From: Apostichopus japonicus
Taxonomy: Eukaryota > Echinodermata > Holothuroidea > Aspidochirotida > Stichopodidae
DNA length: 64,000 nucleotides
Direction of reading: 5' to 3'
NCBI RefSeq assembly: GCF_037975245.1
Contig: NC_092576.1
Location: 3,543,001 to 3,607,000, forward strand
In this document: positions 51,409 to 64,000 of the stretch, piece after piece
Layout: each line of letters begins with the position of its first letter
Position numbering within the stretch: position 1 is the stretch's first letter
Notes under the pieces: model-generated
Databases searched by the model: none
What the model saw: only the letters and a program-made list of their open reading frames with translations
Told to the model about the DNA's origin: nothing
Position numbers and translations under genes: made by a program

Positions 51409-52268
51409 TATTTTCTAAAACTTACTCCTTATTTGTCAATTATGAGTCATATCTTATTTCTCTGGTTTTCTCTAATAATATTTTCCTATGGAGTAAACGT
51501 GGATCTTCGTTATATATTATATATATATATATATATTGTTATGAAATAGTAATACCATCTCTTTGATGTTACCGAAAAACTCCATCGAGACACCTTACAG
51601 GCCTCTTATGTATTTATCTGGGTCATGGATTCAGTTTTCCCACGAGAAGTTTTTAACTATCTTATTGAATCTTGGTACAGGGCCTTTTCCCAAAATAGAT
51701 TCCATTATGTCTGTGGAACATTCGAGAAGGTTCTCTCACGTGGTATGGAAGTTTCCATAGAAAGGGGATGGACTTCCAAACTCCCAACCAATCAGGGCAG
51801 ATCAGTGCCAGCACAATTATTTTTATATCGTTAAGTTAATACAGGATGGTCAGGTTATTGGCTGCCTACTGATTATGCGCAGTGAGATTTTGTAGAAGTA
51901 TGGTATATAAGAAAAAGGAGGCCGAAAGTTTTAGGACTCTGTCAGCAAATTTATGACTTGGTCAGCAAATTTATCACTCCGCCGAAAGTTCATCACTCCT
52001 TCTAATTGCGTAATTGACGGAGTCAAGTCAAGTCAAATCATTGTAATTTAGTTTTATTTGTAAAGAGAATCGACAGAGAAGAAATTATACCGAATCATTA
52101 AATCAAATCCTATCTTGTCAAATTGTTTTTCTGTGAACTCATTGTTTTCTTCCGTTCGAGACATCTCCTGAAGAAGCATAAATACGGCATCAAGATACCC
52201 CAGTACCTTTCTATCGCGAGTCCCGATATAGTTTTTACTATCGGAGGAGCCGGGCTCGTCACAATATT

Positions 52269-52318
<50 letters not shown>

Positions 52319-52320
52319 GC
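51409..52320. other. Non-coding stretch between the Penelope-like element and the gene 4 promoter
   Basis: No gene seen. It may include the 3' end of the Penelope-like element. There are short direct repeats (GTCAGCAAATTTAT twice near 51950) and a (TA)n tract at about 52270-52318. Homology to the gene 2 flank resumes at about 52320 (GGTGGAATACGCTATACTAG). Confidence 0.4.
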
Positions 52321-53037
52321 ACCTTCAATGGGGTGGAATACGCTATACTAGGTATATGATCCCCAAATCTCCAGCTCACCTGGTTTTCCAAAGCACATAC
52401 AGGGGTTTGTGTATGGAAGACTTGCAAAGGACGCAATGTAGGCCTTATTCCCGTCTTTTATTAGGAACTATGACACAGGAACAGCTATTGCTTGTTGAAG
52501 AACTGCTAAAGGATGATTGCCTATACCTTTTTCACGGAAGTTAAAATACGCAGACATATATTCCTGAGATAAGTCGAAAATATGCCAACATTAATTTGAA
52601 TATATGCCAGTATTGTATTGAATGTTTACGAAGTCCAGATACTATGAATTGGGGAAACGAACACAAGAAAGTAGATAAGAGAGGTAGTCTATTAAAAAGG
52701 AATCTAATCAGTGTCTCCTTGTGAAAACAAACAACTTAACATAAATACATTATACCCTTACTTTACGTTCACTTAGTGCGCGGAGATACCTCCAGTTGGC
52801 CGGCTGCAATTTTTGTTTTCCAAACAGGTTTATAATTAAGGAGTTTTCAGGCAATCAGATTGCTTGTGACGTCAGCATCATTAACGATCTTCGCTTGGAA
52901 GTTCTAAAGCATACACTGAATCAGAAGAATGATTTTAATTCTCCTATATGGCAAACTATGTCTTCAACGTAACACAAGTACGATGTTTTCTTTCTTCAGG
53001 TTCTCTGGATGTTGGATGTGTCAGGTATCTTTACAGA

Positions 53038-56000
53038 ATGCATGTATCATCTTCGAAACATAAGCAAATTGCCGTACTCATAATAGGCATCGACATAATA
53101 TTCGGTAAAAAAGTAAACTTTACATGATCTTCTCCTGTTTACAAAGATAAACATGTTTCATTTCCATCTTCTTGTGCGTTCCATGGCTCATTTATGGTTT
53201 AAAGCATGTCAACATAGTTCTTTTCTTGTTGTAAAGCAAGTCACCGTGGTTCTTTCATAGTTTTAGAGCATTTCAAAAAGGTTCTTTCATGGTTGTAGAG
53301 CATGTCACTGTGGTTCATGGTTGTAGAACATGTCACTGTGGTTCATGGTTGTAGAACATGTCACTGTGGTTCATGGTTTTAGAGCATGTCAATGTGGTAT
53401 TTTCATGGTTGTAGAGTAATTCACCATGGTTCTTATAATGGTAGTAGAGTGAGTCACCATGGCTCTTTCATGGTTGCAGAGCAAATTACAACGGTTATTT
53501 CAGGATTGTAAAGCAAGTCACTATTGTTCTTTCATTGTTGTAGAGCAATTCACCGTGGTTCTTATAATGGTTGTAGAGTGAATCACCGTGGTTCTTTCAT
53601 GGTTGTAGAACAAGTCATCATGGTTCTTTCATGGCTGTAGAGTGCTTTCTAACAATCTTGCTAATATAAATCTAACTTTCAGCCATTTTCATTTAGATAT
53701 TATTTAGAGGATTTCAGGAAGGGTTATTAGATTATTAATTATATAATTAGTTAAGTCATCTTAAGGTTTATAAATAGTTAAGTTATCTTAGAGTTGACTA
53801 TAATTGAAGAACATTTTTGTTCCTTTTCTGGAGGGTGGTGCTCCTTGTGCAAAGCCCTTAATCTGGGTATATTATTGCAAACCTGCGAGGTTACTTGAAA
53901 TACAGTGGCAGCCACCGGTTTGTCGCTGCACCTTATAGGACATACGCCCAGAGGACACGTAAGTATGACGTTATCGTTTGAATTATGCATACTTTGTTGC
54001 GTGGGTGTGTGTGAAACATTATCAATGATCATGGTTTAACTGTTGAACAGTGGTGTGAGAAGACCGATATCTGTTTTATATCCTAAAATATTTTCACCAA
54101 CTACAAATGTGTTTGTTCTTCTCAAAGATCTGTCCAGATTGCAGACACGACAAAGTTTCATAATTCATCACATATCCTGCTCTTTTTTTTATACATCTCA
54201 AAATGTTTTCGCTATTTTGCGGTGCTGGATTTATATATAAACTTATGCATACTCTGAAATATTTTGTTTTCTTTTGATTTAAACGTTTCATTTCGATATA
54301 TGTATTTCTCCTTAAAATATTTTTCACGACCCACGTCAATAATAATACTAATAATAAAAGTGCGCCCATATCCACCCGGATATGCCAGGAGGGTGTTCAA
54401 GGCGCGGGAGAGGAAGAGGTAGTAAAGCAAAAACAAAAATGAACAAAGGAATTATTGGTTAACATTGATGAATGCTTGACTTTTTTAAGGAAGTGAGGGA
54501 AGTACAACATATGAGTTCTAGTGGTAATCCATTTCAGAGGCAAGGACAGCTACAATGTATGTTTAGGTTAATGTTATTGGAGTAAAAGCATGTTCTGGAG
54601 CAAAGACGTCGTGTCTGGAGCATGCCAGAGATACAATAGAAGCAAATGCATTCAGCAATTTGTAGGTAGTTAACAGGAGCTTGTAAATAATTCGGTGAGA
54701 GACCGGAAGCCAATGTTGATCTTCAAGAATAGGTTTCATGTGACAAGACGTTTTAGATAATGTAACAATGCCTGCAGCAGTATTTTGAGGGCGTTGAAAT
54801 TGAGCGATTTGATTTTGTGTTGTAGAACATATAGAGGAGCGCGTTTCCATTATCGATGCGTGAAATAGCAAAGGCGTGGATGATTTTCTCAGTGGTTTCA
54901 CGGTTCAAATATTTGCAAATATTACCGATATTCCAAATGTACAAGAATAATGACCTAATGGCAAATTTTTGCCTGTTGGACGGGAAATCTGGGAATCACC
55001 GATCTTAATAAGAGGAACAATGATCTTCGAGAGTTTCTGGTAAGATCCAAAACAAGTATAAATTCATCATATTGTCATCCAAATTCGAGAAACTTCTTTG
55101 CATCCACATACGAGTTTCTTCGATATATTATTCGAGGTTGGTATACATTTGTGAATAGTAGTTGTACAAATCTGCTTGGTACTTCTTTAAAATACTTAAT
55201 TAAATGAGTAAAACTGGTGGATGCGTAAGATATCACAAACAGTTCATTACAGATAATAATATAACTGTTTATATATTGAATGATCAAAATACATCAAACC
55301 ATTTGATTGTTTTACAATAATTAGGAATTACAGGAGTTCTTACTGACTGCAAAAGTGTTCAAAATGCATCTATTGGCAGCAGATGGGTGATTAACTGTAG
55401 ACTACCAGAAGAATGGACCGAAGTTAGCTACTATCGCGGTAACCCAGTCGTTGAGAATTTGTCTATTAGGTCTAACCGAGGTAAATGTGCAAAGCTCATA
55501 TACCAAGGAAGCCGCTTTGACAAGATTACTTTCAGAGCAATGTTCGGCTTTTGTTAAACATATACTTTGTCTTAAGAGTTAAGTTCTGAAGCAGCTGAGA
55601 ATGAACACTCTTTTTAAACTTGTTGATGTTGTGTTACTAAAAGGACGTCAAAAAGGTAAACAGCACATAATACTAACATGAGACTGAGTGTTGAAACGAT
55701 GGATTTGCACACGTGTTATTCCATTTGACGTAATGAAAACCTTTTTTGAGTAGCTCTCGATAATTGCAAAAAAAGACACAGTCCAATATTTGAAGATAAA
55801 AATTAATATTTCGTTGCCTTAATTTCTGTTTATGTATAAAAGAAGACAAAATATATTATTTAATACTGTACTGCATCATCTTTTGTGCAAATTTGCCATT
55901 CTCGTCCGATGTACATAATCTCAAGTCTCCCAAAGATAAAAAGTAAGTTGTTTTTCGGAGAGAGTCTACCATTTTCTGTTTTCTTGTTCTAATTAAGGTC

Positions 56001-59000
56001 ATTCTAACAGCACACTAGGACCTGGACACGAAGATGGCAGTTTATATATTTGGGAAGATGGTGCCATGGTTATCAAAAATATTACAAGAGATCATATATC
56101 TCCGTATACTTTGACATATATTGATACAGATGGACATGATTATCAATATGAATTCATGATTATAAGTAAATTTACTTGACATTTATATTTGAGGAAAATA
56201 AAAAGAATACTGTTTTCTTCTTCTTATCAGAAAAAAATTAACATCGTTTGCGAATGTGCAAATTCGAATAATTCGCATAATTCGAATTTAGTTAGTATTT
56301 TTTGCAGTAAGTATAAGTGTTCAGTTAAACATTAAGAATGAATTAAAATCAATGCATTCATGAATAATTCGACATCAAACAAATTCAGAATAATTAACAA
56401 CATTATCTTCGTCTCAATGTTATATATTTAATTGGTATATGACATATATTAATTCTAAAGTTTGTCTTTACTGGTTTTGTAATATCCTTCCATTGTAGTG
56501 ACTTAATAATCATATTCATATTCATATAGATATTCGTAATCGTATTCATATATGAGTGTAACTAAAGCCTTTCATTGATCCACAGTGCTAATCGTTAATT
56601 CATTCCTCTGCTCACACTAACCCACAGATTGTCCTTCTAAATTTTACGTCGAGCACGGATCCGATGGACACATAACATGTTATTTCCCACAGTCTCAGAG
56701 GATTTTTTGGTACGATTCAACGTCACGCAATGCTCGACCAATCATAAGTCTTGAAGGAGGCCGGAAGTCTGGATACTCTGATGGGAAATACGACATACTC
56801 AATAACGGTGGTCTGCTGATCAAGAATACCACATTCAACGATGAAAGAACATTCCGTGTTATAGTTATTGTATCCGATACATCTACGTTTACAGTAGATC
56901 AAAAAGTCGTTATTTATGGTTAGTCAGTATGATCTGTTATGAATTGAATTGATAAGAGTTTACTCGAAAAAGCTGAGTTTCGCTACGCTGTTCTAATTTG
57001 GGTCAGGCTCGTCTGGGTTGAGCAGAGTTCAGTTAGGTGAGGCTGGGTTGGGTTGGCCTAGCTTAAACTGCCTATGCTGCAAGCTTAGCATCATTTCCAA
57101 GGCCAAGGTTTACAAGCGATATTTGTGCGCTGATAAGAACCCTGTTTACACATTGCTTAATATATTTCACTCTCCTACAATTGTCTTATTCACAGCAAAC
57201 ACCCAAACGACGGTCCTATCAATAAATGTTTGTGGAGAAGACAGCTTCTGTTTAGTCAAGAAAATGTCAACACCTCTGGTATGTCGGGAATCGAAAACAG
57301 GACCTCATACTTTATTGACCTGGACAAGAATTACATCAGGTGGTACACAATTAGCAGAGGCTACAAGGTATGTGTCCTTCGACGGAAGCCTCTACGAGAC
57401 CTACATCTCAACCAATGTGACTTTTAATCTAAAAGACCGCGTGATTGTTTACATATGTACATCTACAATAAATATTCCATCTAAACCAGTAAGACAAATT
57501 GTTGTAATGGTCAAAGATGAGGACAAAGACTTCACCACTAGTGCATTACTACCGACGTATTATAGAGAATATGATGACGTCAAATTACTTTGCACCAATG
57601 ACAATCCTTTATATTTAGTGTGGAAAAGAAAGGTGAAAGTTACGAACTATGTAACTATTGGATTTTACTACAAAGGGACATCAAAAGTATCGGAACCTGG
57701 CTACGAACTTGGAGAGGACGGATCTTTACTCATTAAGGGACTTTCCTATCCACAGGAAGGCGAATATATTTGCATATACAATTCCGGTAACGAAGAAGAC
57801 ACCCAGCAATATCATATCAAGTCCGTTAGTGAGTGCTAAGCTGTCACACTCTCAAACTCGATAACTTTGTTTCGGTTTTATCCTTTAACCATAAATAGCA
57901 AATGAAATGTTAGTAATGCACCTTAAAAACAAAGTGTTGTAAATGTGTAAAGTTAGTAAAGAATATTTGCTACCTGGTCCTGTTTGCTATCGAAACAGCA
58001 ATATTTTGCCTGGCTTGTTTAATTAACTTTATTTTGTTTTGGTATTTTTAAACATAACATTGATAAAACAAAATATAAGCAGTTATTCGCAATTTCTTAC
58101 TATTATTCACCTTATTTATCTAAGACACAAATAAAAATGGAGGTTGCGTAAAAGAACATCGATTGCAAGACGATTTCAATTAAATCACATCCATGATAAC
58201 CTTATTCTCTTATTAATTCTATTTATCAGTTACACCAACCAATCCTACACCTTCTATTGTTGGTTGTTTGGGAGCGGCATCGGATTGCACATTTAATGTA
58301 ACTAGGAGTGGATACCTGACATGTTATGTAGAGGGTGTTCGTCCAATCGTGCATCCAAGATGGGACTTTACTGGGCAGAGTTCTTCACCAAGTACATTCA
58401 GCCAACCACAATTAATAGTGAGAAGTGTTGCGTCTGCGTTTAACGTATACTTAACTACTTATTACACAATAACTACCGGTGGAGAGTGGCAGGCTGCCAA
58501 TATCACAGTGTCCTGCAGTGTTAGATATGAAGTTCTAGGACAACAACAAAATAATGTGTCCCTGACGTTACATCTCTCGAAAGGTAATCCATAGTGAAAT
58601 ATATAATTTAAGAGCGTGGCTAAAAATGATAAAGATCCTTACTATTATTTCATCGCGGTATTATGATATGCTGACTATGAAAGATGCTCAATGTAACTGT
58701 TAATTTGAGAGATTACAAGTTTTAGAATTTATCTTCGTCAAGTTTTACAAATTAATATTGTTTATTCGCTAAAAATGTGTTTATTTGATTACTTGATGAC
58801 ATATCAGATACAGCTGCATTAATCATTACCGTCACCCTCTTCAAAATGTTTATCTTGTTCAACCAATTTGTTTCGGCTGTGACAGCTTCCCATCAACACA
58901 TATTCATCTGGAAGATTACAGCCTGTACACGATACACGAAACTAATTCGTTATATCACTCTTTCATTAGTTCATATTAAAATTCCAAGTAAGAATGCAAG

Positions 59001-59675
59001 TAGAACTTTCTATAAAACTACACTTTGCTGCTTGATTTATTACAGAGATCCAATCCACTCCAAGGGCGGAATGTGGCTGTGGAAGTAAGTTTTACACAAC
59101 ACTGTTTAACGATAAAGTATGGTCTATTTTATGTAAAGCTGTGTTCTGTTTGCAGTTACATCCAACTTGATGAACCAATAACATCTTTCTTCAGTCCAAT
59201 TAAGAATTATCTAATCAACAACATTATATGCTCCTCTCTGTGATATGAATATTCATCTGGTGGCGTAAATGATGTCCTGTAGCCATTCCAGAGTCCAGAC
59301 GAACCGTTATTTGGCCAATTTTGGTTTCAAATTTGATAAAACGACAGGCCAAAAGATGTGTTGAGCTAGCAAATCAAATATAGCTATTCAAGAGCTAAGA
59401 TAGTCTCTTCATGATTCATAACAGGAGTAGTTGATTTATCGAAACATTCTTGGTTTACATCACGTTCAACATGCAAGTATTTACCTCATTGCCGTCATAA
59501 CAGAAATTAGGCCTATATACAGATGTTAACTGCTGACCATTTATATTTCTATTCATAAGATGGTGTTACTACATTTCTTTGCAATATCTCTAGTCTCGAT
59601 TTCATTCCAGTGAATATCCAATGGACCTGTGTCATCCCAATCTGCATCCTCGTAACAGCAGTCATCAATACGTGA
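53038..59675 (+). CDS. Ig gene 4: five-Ig-domain G-type surface protein (possible GPI anchor)
   Basis: Predicted 590-aa protein. Exons: 53038-53104 (signal peptide), 55325-55480 and 55998-56165 (Ig1), 56628-56918 (Ig2), 57196-57828 (Ig3 and Ig4), 58230-58583 (Ig5), 59046-59084 (linker RAECGCG), 59611-59675 (stop TGA 59673-59675). All introns are phase 1 and the frame is open. Two in-frame 6-bp deletions against gene 2 lie in the second Ig1 exon and in the Ig2 exon. The Ig2 core Trp (TGG) is present. The last exon encodes IQWTCVIPICILVTAVINT and stops three codons earlier than gene 2. A hydrophobic end with no basic tail behind a small-residue linker fits a GPI-attachment signal; a tail-less TM is the alternative. 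The donor after the second Ig1 exon is A|GTAAAT instead of G|GTAAAT. Confidence 0.85.
53775..55036 (-). mobile_element. L2/CR1-type LINE 3' fragment in intron 1 of gene 4
   Basis: Orthologous to the insertion at 36515-37816 in gene 3: same site, same degraded C-terminal frame on the minus strand (54901-54563: PILEDQHWLPVSHRIIYKLL) and same flanking sequence. Confidence 0.65.
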
Positions 59676-59794
59676 ATTGTGTGAAAACTACTGGGGCAAC
59701 ACAAAACAAGTGGCGATTGTCAACACGTTGTGAAAACAACGTAAGCTTTATAATAAACATGTTACAAATGGAAATCTTAAAACCAACATCGTCC

Positions 59795-60168
59795 CAGTGG
59801 CGGAGCGTCCATGCAGTCAGGGGCGGATGTCCCCCCCCCCTGACGGACTCAAATGGACTGCTGGCGCACTTTTCAGCTTTTTACCACTTTTTATCTATTC
59901 GCGATTATTGACTTTTTTATTGGGCTCTCATCTACCTACTGACATTTGTCACATTTTTGTCGGCAATGACACGTTTTTGTTCATCGTTTATCTGCAAATT
60001 AGCCAGACCCTGAAAGGGTCATTTCCGGCGATCTAGGGAGTATCTTTACTCAAAAAACTTCTGTACGCTCCGCGCCAACCTGTTGTGGCGCTCCGCTTAG
60101 ATAAAGTCGAAAGCGCCCCTTCAGACCATTCTCGCCCGCTCTGACCAATACCCCTATCTCTGCCACTG
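59795..60168. mobile_element. hAT-type MITE, 374 bp, with exact target duplication
   Basis: It starts CAGTGGCGGAGCG and ends, in reverse complement, CAGTGGCAGAGAT. Both flanks are CATCGTCC (59787-59794 and 60169-60176), a perfect 8-bp duplication. An inner segment near 60060-60097 (CGCTCCGCGCCAACC, GGCGCTCCGC) matches, inverted, 7058-7090 in the element at 6632-7286. It is non-coding. Confidence 0.8.
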
Positions 60169-60381
60169 CATCGTCCGGTCATATTTATAGCAAGTGTCGT
60201 AACATCCAACGCAGAAGTACAAGCTGACATAATTAGAGCGTTTTACTATGAATGTACCACCAGGGAATTGTTATTGAACAACTCCCTGGTAACACAGACA
60301 AACAAAATACGGATCGGTTATGTGTTTAATGTACTGTGATATGTACTTGTTTGATTGAGATGAGTTTACCTTCTGCTTACA

Positions 60382-60387
60382 AATAAA
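60382..60387 (+). promoter_or_regulatory. Candidate poly(A) signal, possibly of gene 4
   Basis: AATAAA followed within 30 bp by a T/GT-rich stretch (CTGTGTTTGTTCTTTC). It is about 700 bp after the gene 4 stop, with the MITE in between. Confidence 0.35.
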
Positions 60388-60389
60388 GC

Positions 60390-63300
60390 TGTTATAATTT
60401 TACACCTGTGTTTGTTCTTTCTTCTCGGTGTATTATGAGCACAATCTTGTTAGCTTGTCTGACAGGCATCAGTGTTCTCTATTGTATTTAGCACTGTAAT
60501 AACCGTTTCTTATGTACACAGTCTTGCTTGTTTGACAGGTATCAGTGTTCTCTGTTGTATTCAGCACTGTAATAATCGTTTGTATGGGCAAGTTTCTAGG
60601 AGGATCGTCTAAAACGCGCTTACATGCATTATATGGATGACACGGACAGACATTAATTTGTCTAGCGCTGATTACATTACACTTTGTCAGGGATATCTAA
60701 TCACTTTCAATAAACCTCTGAATGTGCTCATCACACCTGGGCATTTAATACTTTCGAGCGAATCAATAAGGAAGTAAGACAACCAAGATCAATAATTTGA
60801 ATGAGAAAATAGTTTGATTTATTGTAACTGGAGTGTCTTTCTTGTTATGACAGTAAGTACATTGTTGGCTTCATGTGCAGTGGATTGTAAATCAACAAAG
60901 AATCTACAAAGATAATACAGCTAACGTATCATCCAAAGGGCGGAAAGATGGCAACAAAACATTAAGAATGCAAGTATTTGGTTATTGCATTTATGATCAA
61001 ATTTTAACTTTGTATTTACGAATATGAAGTATATTTTTTAAGTCCTAGCTTTATTTATCGGACATATTACTGGAGTTTGTAAAGGCAACTATGCCTACTG
61101 GTGTCAGTTTATACCGGTATTTATTTAATGTAAGGTGCTAGAATATCAACAAAACCCACTCGTCCATATTCCAGGTATCGCAACACAATTAATTGCTCTC
61201 ATTGATTTACACATTAAACTCGTCACTTTTCAAGGCCAATAGATCATAGATAAAGGTTTTCAACTGACAAGTTCTACCCACCATATTAGAGCTGATAGCT
61301 TGGGCTATCATAAAACATTCAAATATTGCCACCATGACTGTTTAGATTTTGAGCTAGAAGAGCTCAAAGTTTATCATATTGCTTCCATGTTTTCAGTCAG
61401 TTGTAGCTGCGGAATCTTCTTGTTTCACCTAAGATTTTCTAAATTACCTTAAATCACCTTCAGTCCTCCAGAGTTTTTAGACCATCAGTTTTTAATTTCA
61501 TCCTCTTCAATATCTGGGCATCAAAAAGAATGGAAATGACTCAAAAATAGAGTAGGCCACTGTAAGGGTATATTCCAACGGCTAACCTCTCAGGGGGACG
61601 TGCACTACTGTAAGTTTGGTGCCATACCTACAGTATTAACTTAAGGTGCAGTTTATAATCACACACGGCCGTCCATGCTCCTTTAGTAAAATAGTAGAAG
61701 GAACGCCTCCTCAAGTTTCATTTTATAAGAGTGGCCGGGTGCAGGATATAAATATCAATGACTCATCCAAGTATCAAATTAAGATGTCTATATAAGCATA
61801 AAGGACCCACCCATACTCCCTCTGTAACATTACTGGGCGTCAATCCTGTGTTGGTTGGGGGACAGGGGGTACATGTCCCCCACACACGTTTTGAGATAGT
61901 AGGACACAATATCAAATGCCCCCCGCCCACTTGTGCATATTTTTAAACCACTTACGTATACTGCGTCATAATTTGTTACAGCTTATATGTCAAAATCGTA
62001 TCTCAAATTCTTTAAAGATCTCGAGTTCAGTCAGTCGACAGGAATTTTGTGGTTTCTGTACATGAATGATGGTTTGGTACCGCCTACGATGTCCAAAATG
62101 GCTCATACCACAAGCACGTATTCCATCTGAAATACACAATATGCACACACAGTGTCTGAGTGGTAGGCCTACAACACGTTCGTATGTATTCTGTTCTATA
62201 TAGCAGGACAGAAAATGGTAAGTTTGAAACTTTTTATTTTTATTTCAAGGCTTATTTGGGTTGTAGACCTTAGATGTAGTATGTGCAGTGAGCCAGGCGA
62301 ACAGGGTGCCATGGTGTTGGTGCACGCGTTGGAATCGCCCGGCCCCGACCGTCCGGATAGCTATTAATAATTAGGCCTGAATCACTGTATTCAGCTTCCA
62401 TTGTCACGGGGGCAACTAGTGCAAAGGGTCATTTACCGAAATGTAATACATCTCAGTCGAAATATTGGTCTACTCGACATGAATTTAGAGGGCAGTCGTG
62501 GGGAGGGGAGAAGGGGGGGGGGTAACAGATGCATGGTCGAGTTAGTTGTGTGCGTGAACTTAGTATGCAAAAATTTAAGTTAACAAACTGGGAAGGTAAC
62601 GTTCATAGGCCTATTGTAGAAAATAATAATAATAATGAACAGGTAGACATAATTCTCGCCAGCCCGTTTTAACCAAACGGTGCGCCAGTTTTTTCACTGT
62701 TTATAGTGGTCGAATGTGTTGTGCTGTGTGGAATAATCAAAATATGTGTCAGGTTGTTTCAAGTCGGTGGAAAAGAACCTAGGGATCCCGCAATTAACAT
62801 GAGCCATAAACACAGCAAGAAAGAAATTATAATCTTTCAAAATATTTCTGTGTTGTTTATTTAAAGATTGATTCCTAATACATGGAAAACTAAAGTCAGA
62901 TAATTGTCATATTTTCTGCATCGCTCCATACGTTAAAGAAGTATAATTTTACATTCCTTCTTTAATTTGCTAATCAGAGCCCCGATATGGGTTTCTGATG
63001 GCAGGGGGGGGGGGAGGGAATGCCTTAGTCCAAACATTGTCAAAATTCACCAACTTTACATGTTTGAAAAGGTCTATTTGAAAATCATTGCCACGAAAAT
63101 TAATCCTCATAACAACTGGATGATAATTATATAATAAACTATGTAACGGTTAAGACATGTCAATGTACCGAATTAATGTTCCTATCAACAGGGAATCAGC
63201 TTACATGATTGTGCTAACTTGTGTTATATCAAAACATACAATGTTGTTTATGTGAAATGCGTTACTCGTAACTACAGCGTTATAACCAAACAAACGTTGT

Positions 63301-63567
63301 GACGCATATGCTAATAATTCATGATAAATATCAAAGTTTTCTCAAAACTTCAGTTAAATACTTATTTGAGACCATTATCGTGAAGCACTATGCTTTGGGA
63401 TAGGCTACTAAGAAGGTGTCATAAAGCCATATTTCCGCTAAATTCTTGCTGGTTTTAACTAGCTAAAGGTTTCCATAAAACCTGTTATAAGTCGTAATTT
63501 CATTTATTTATCTTGTTTGCACTGTTCTCTGTATTAGTATATATTTATCTTGACTGCATTGTTCTGT

Positions 63568-63607
<40 letters not shown>

Positions 63608-64000
63608 CTCTTGACTGCATGTTCTCTGTATTATTATCTGGCAATGACGTATTGCTAAATAAATAAATGTTTACAAATCGTTGATTGTATAAGATATTTC
63701 TGTTTGAGAAACTTTGATTTACAATCAAATAAGGTCAAAGAGTAAAGTATGGTACAACAAATGTTTAAACCTTGTTTCACTTTGGGGAGACTCCTACGTG
63801 GTATTTGATATAGCCAATGCACTTAGAAAACTGCGGTACGTTTGTTACCACTGTCTGTAACTTTATTTACAAAAAGACAAAAATATCCTACTACATCCTT
63901 CCTACGTTGTGTAACGTTACTAAACCGGTAATACATTTCATTCCCGACATATCTGTGGATCGCGACCAGTCCCCCATTAAGGACTTTCATGAATACATTT
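60390..64000. other. No recognisable gene
   Basis: AT-rich sequence with scattered short frames that show no family features. It holds a two-copy repeat near 60450-60580 (GACAGGCATCAGTGTTCTCT and a near match), G or C runs at about 61856-61925, 62510-62522 and 63004-63016 that may mark old transposon ends, and a (TA)n tract at 63573-63602. I see no RNA gene. Confidence 0.5.

Overview
The window is animal nuclear DNA: intron-rich genes with GT-AG splice sites, AT-rich sequence, long TA microsatellites, many minisatellites and several classes of animal transposon (hAT, CR1/L2-type LINE, Penelope-like). Gene families and repeats fit a marine invertebrate deuterostome; a sea cucumber or another echinoderm is my guess, but nothing in the sequence proves the species.

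Layout. (1) 1-6123: the 3' part of a LIV-1-subfamily ZIP zinc transporter, + strand, six exons, with minisatellites and a dead hAT copy in its introns. (2) 6124-9374: intergenic, with a 655-bp hAT-type miniature element carrying a perfect 8-bp target duplication, a LINE tail inside a TA microsatellite, and a 60-bp satellite. (3) 9375-59675: a head-to-tail array of four paralogous immunoglobulin-superfamily cell-surface genes, all on the + strand. Each has a signal-peptide exon, five Ig-like domains on five exons (Ig1 split over two exons, Ig3 and Ig4 together on one), a short linker exon and a hydrophobic C-terminal exon. Every intron is phase 1. (4) 59676-64000: a hAT-type MITE, then no gene I can recognise.

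The array holds two anchor types. Genes 1 and 3 (T-type) end in a transmembrane segment with a short cytoplasmic tail. Genes 2 and 4 (G-type) end in a hydrophobic stretch with essentially no tail, preceded by a small Cys/Gly-rich linker, which looks like a GPI-anchor signal or a tail-less membrane anchor. Gene 3 is a mosaic. Its upstream flank, signal peptide, Ig1-Ig3 and the start of Ig4 are G-type, and it switches to T-type inside the Ig4 exon near 40450-40460, so a G-type ectodomain has been joined to a T-type anchor. Gene 2 has a TGA at the core Trp of Ig2. Genes 1, 3 and 4 are open throughout.

Pairwise comparison of the paralogous blocks acts as an internal control. It shows empty sites for several insertions: a short interspersed element whose 5' end matches U2 snRNA, a Rex1-like LINE, an L2-like LINE and a Penelope-like element. 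The Penelope-like element lies in the 5' flank of gene 4, keeps a nearly complete RT plus GIY-YIG reading frame, and is followed by a hammerhead-ribozyme-like motif.
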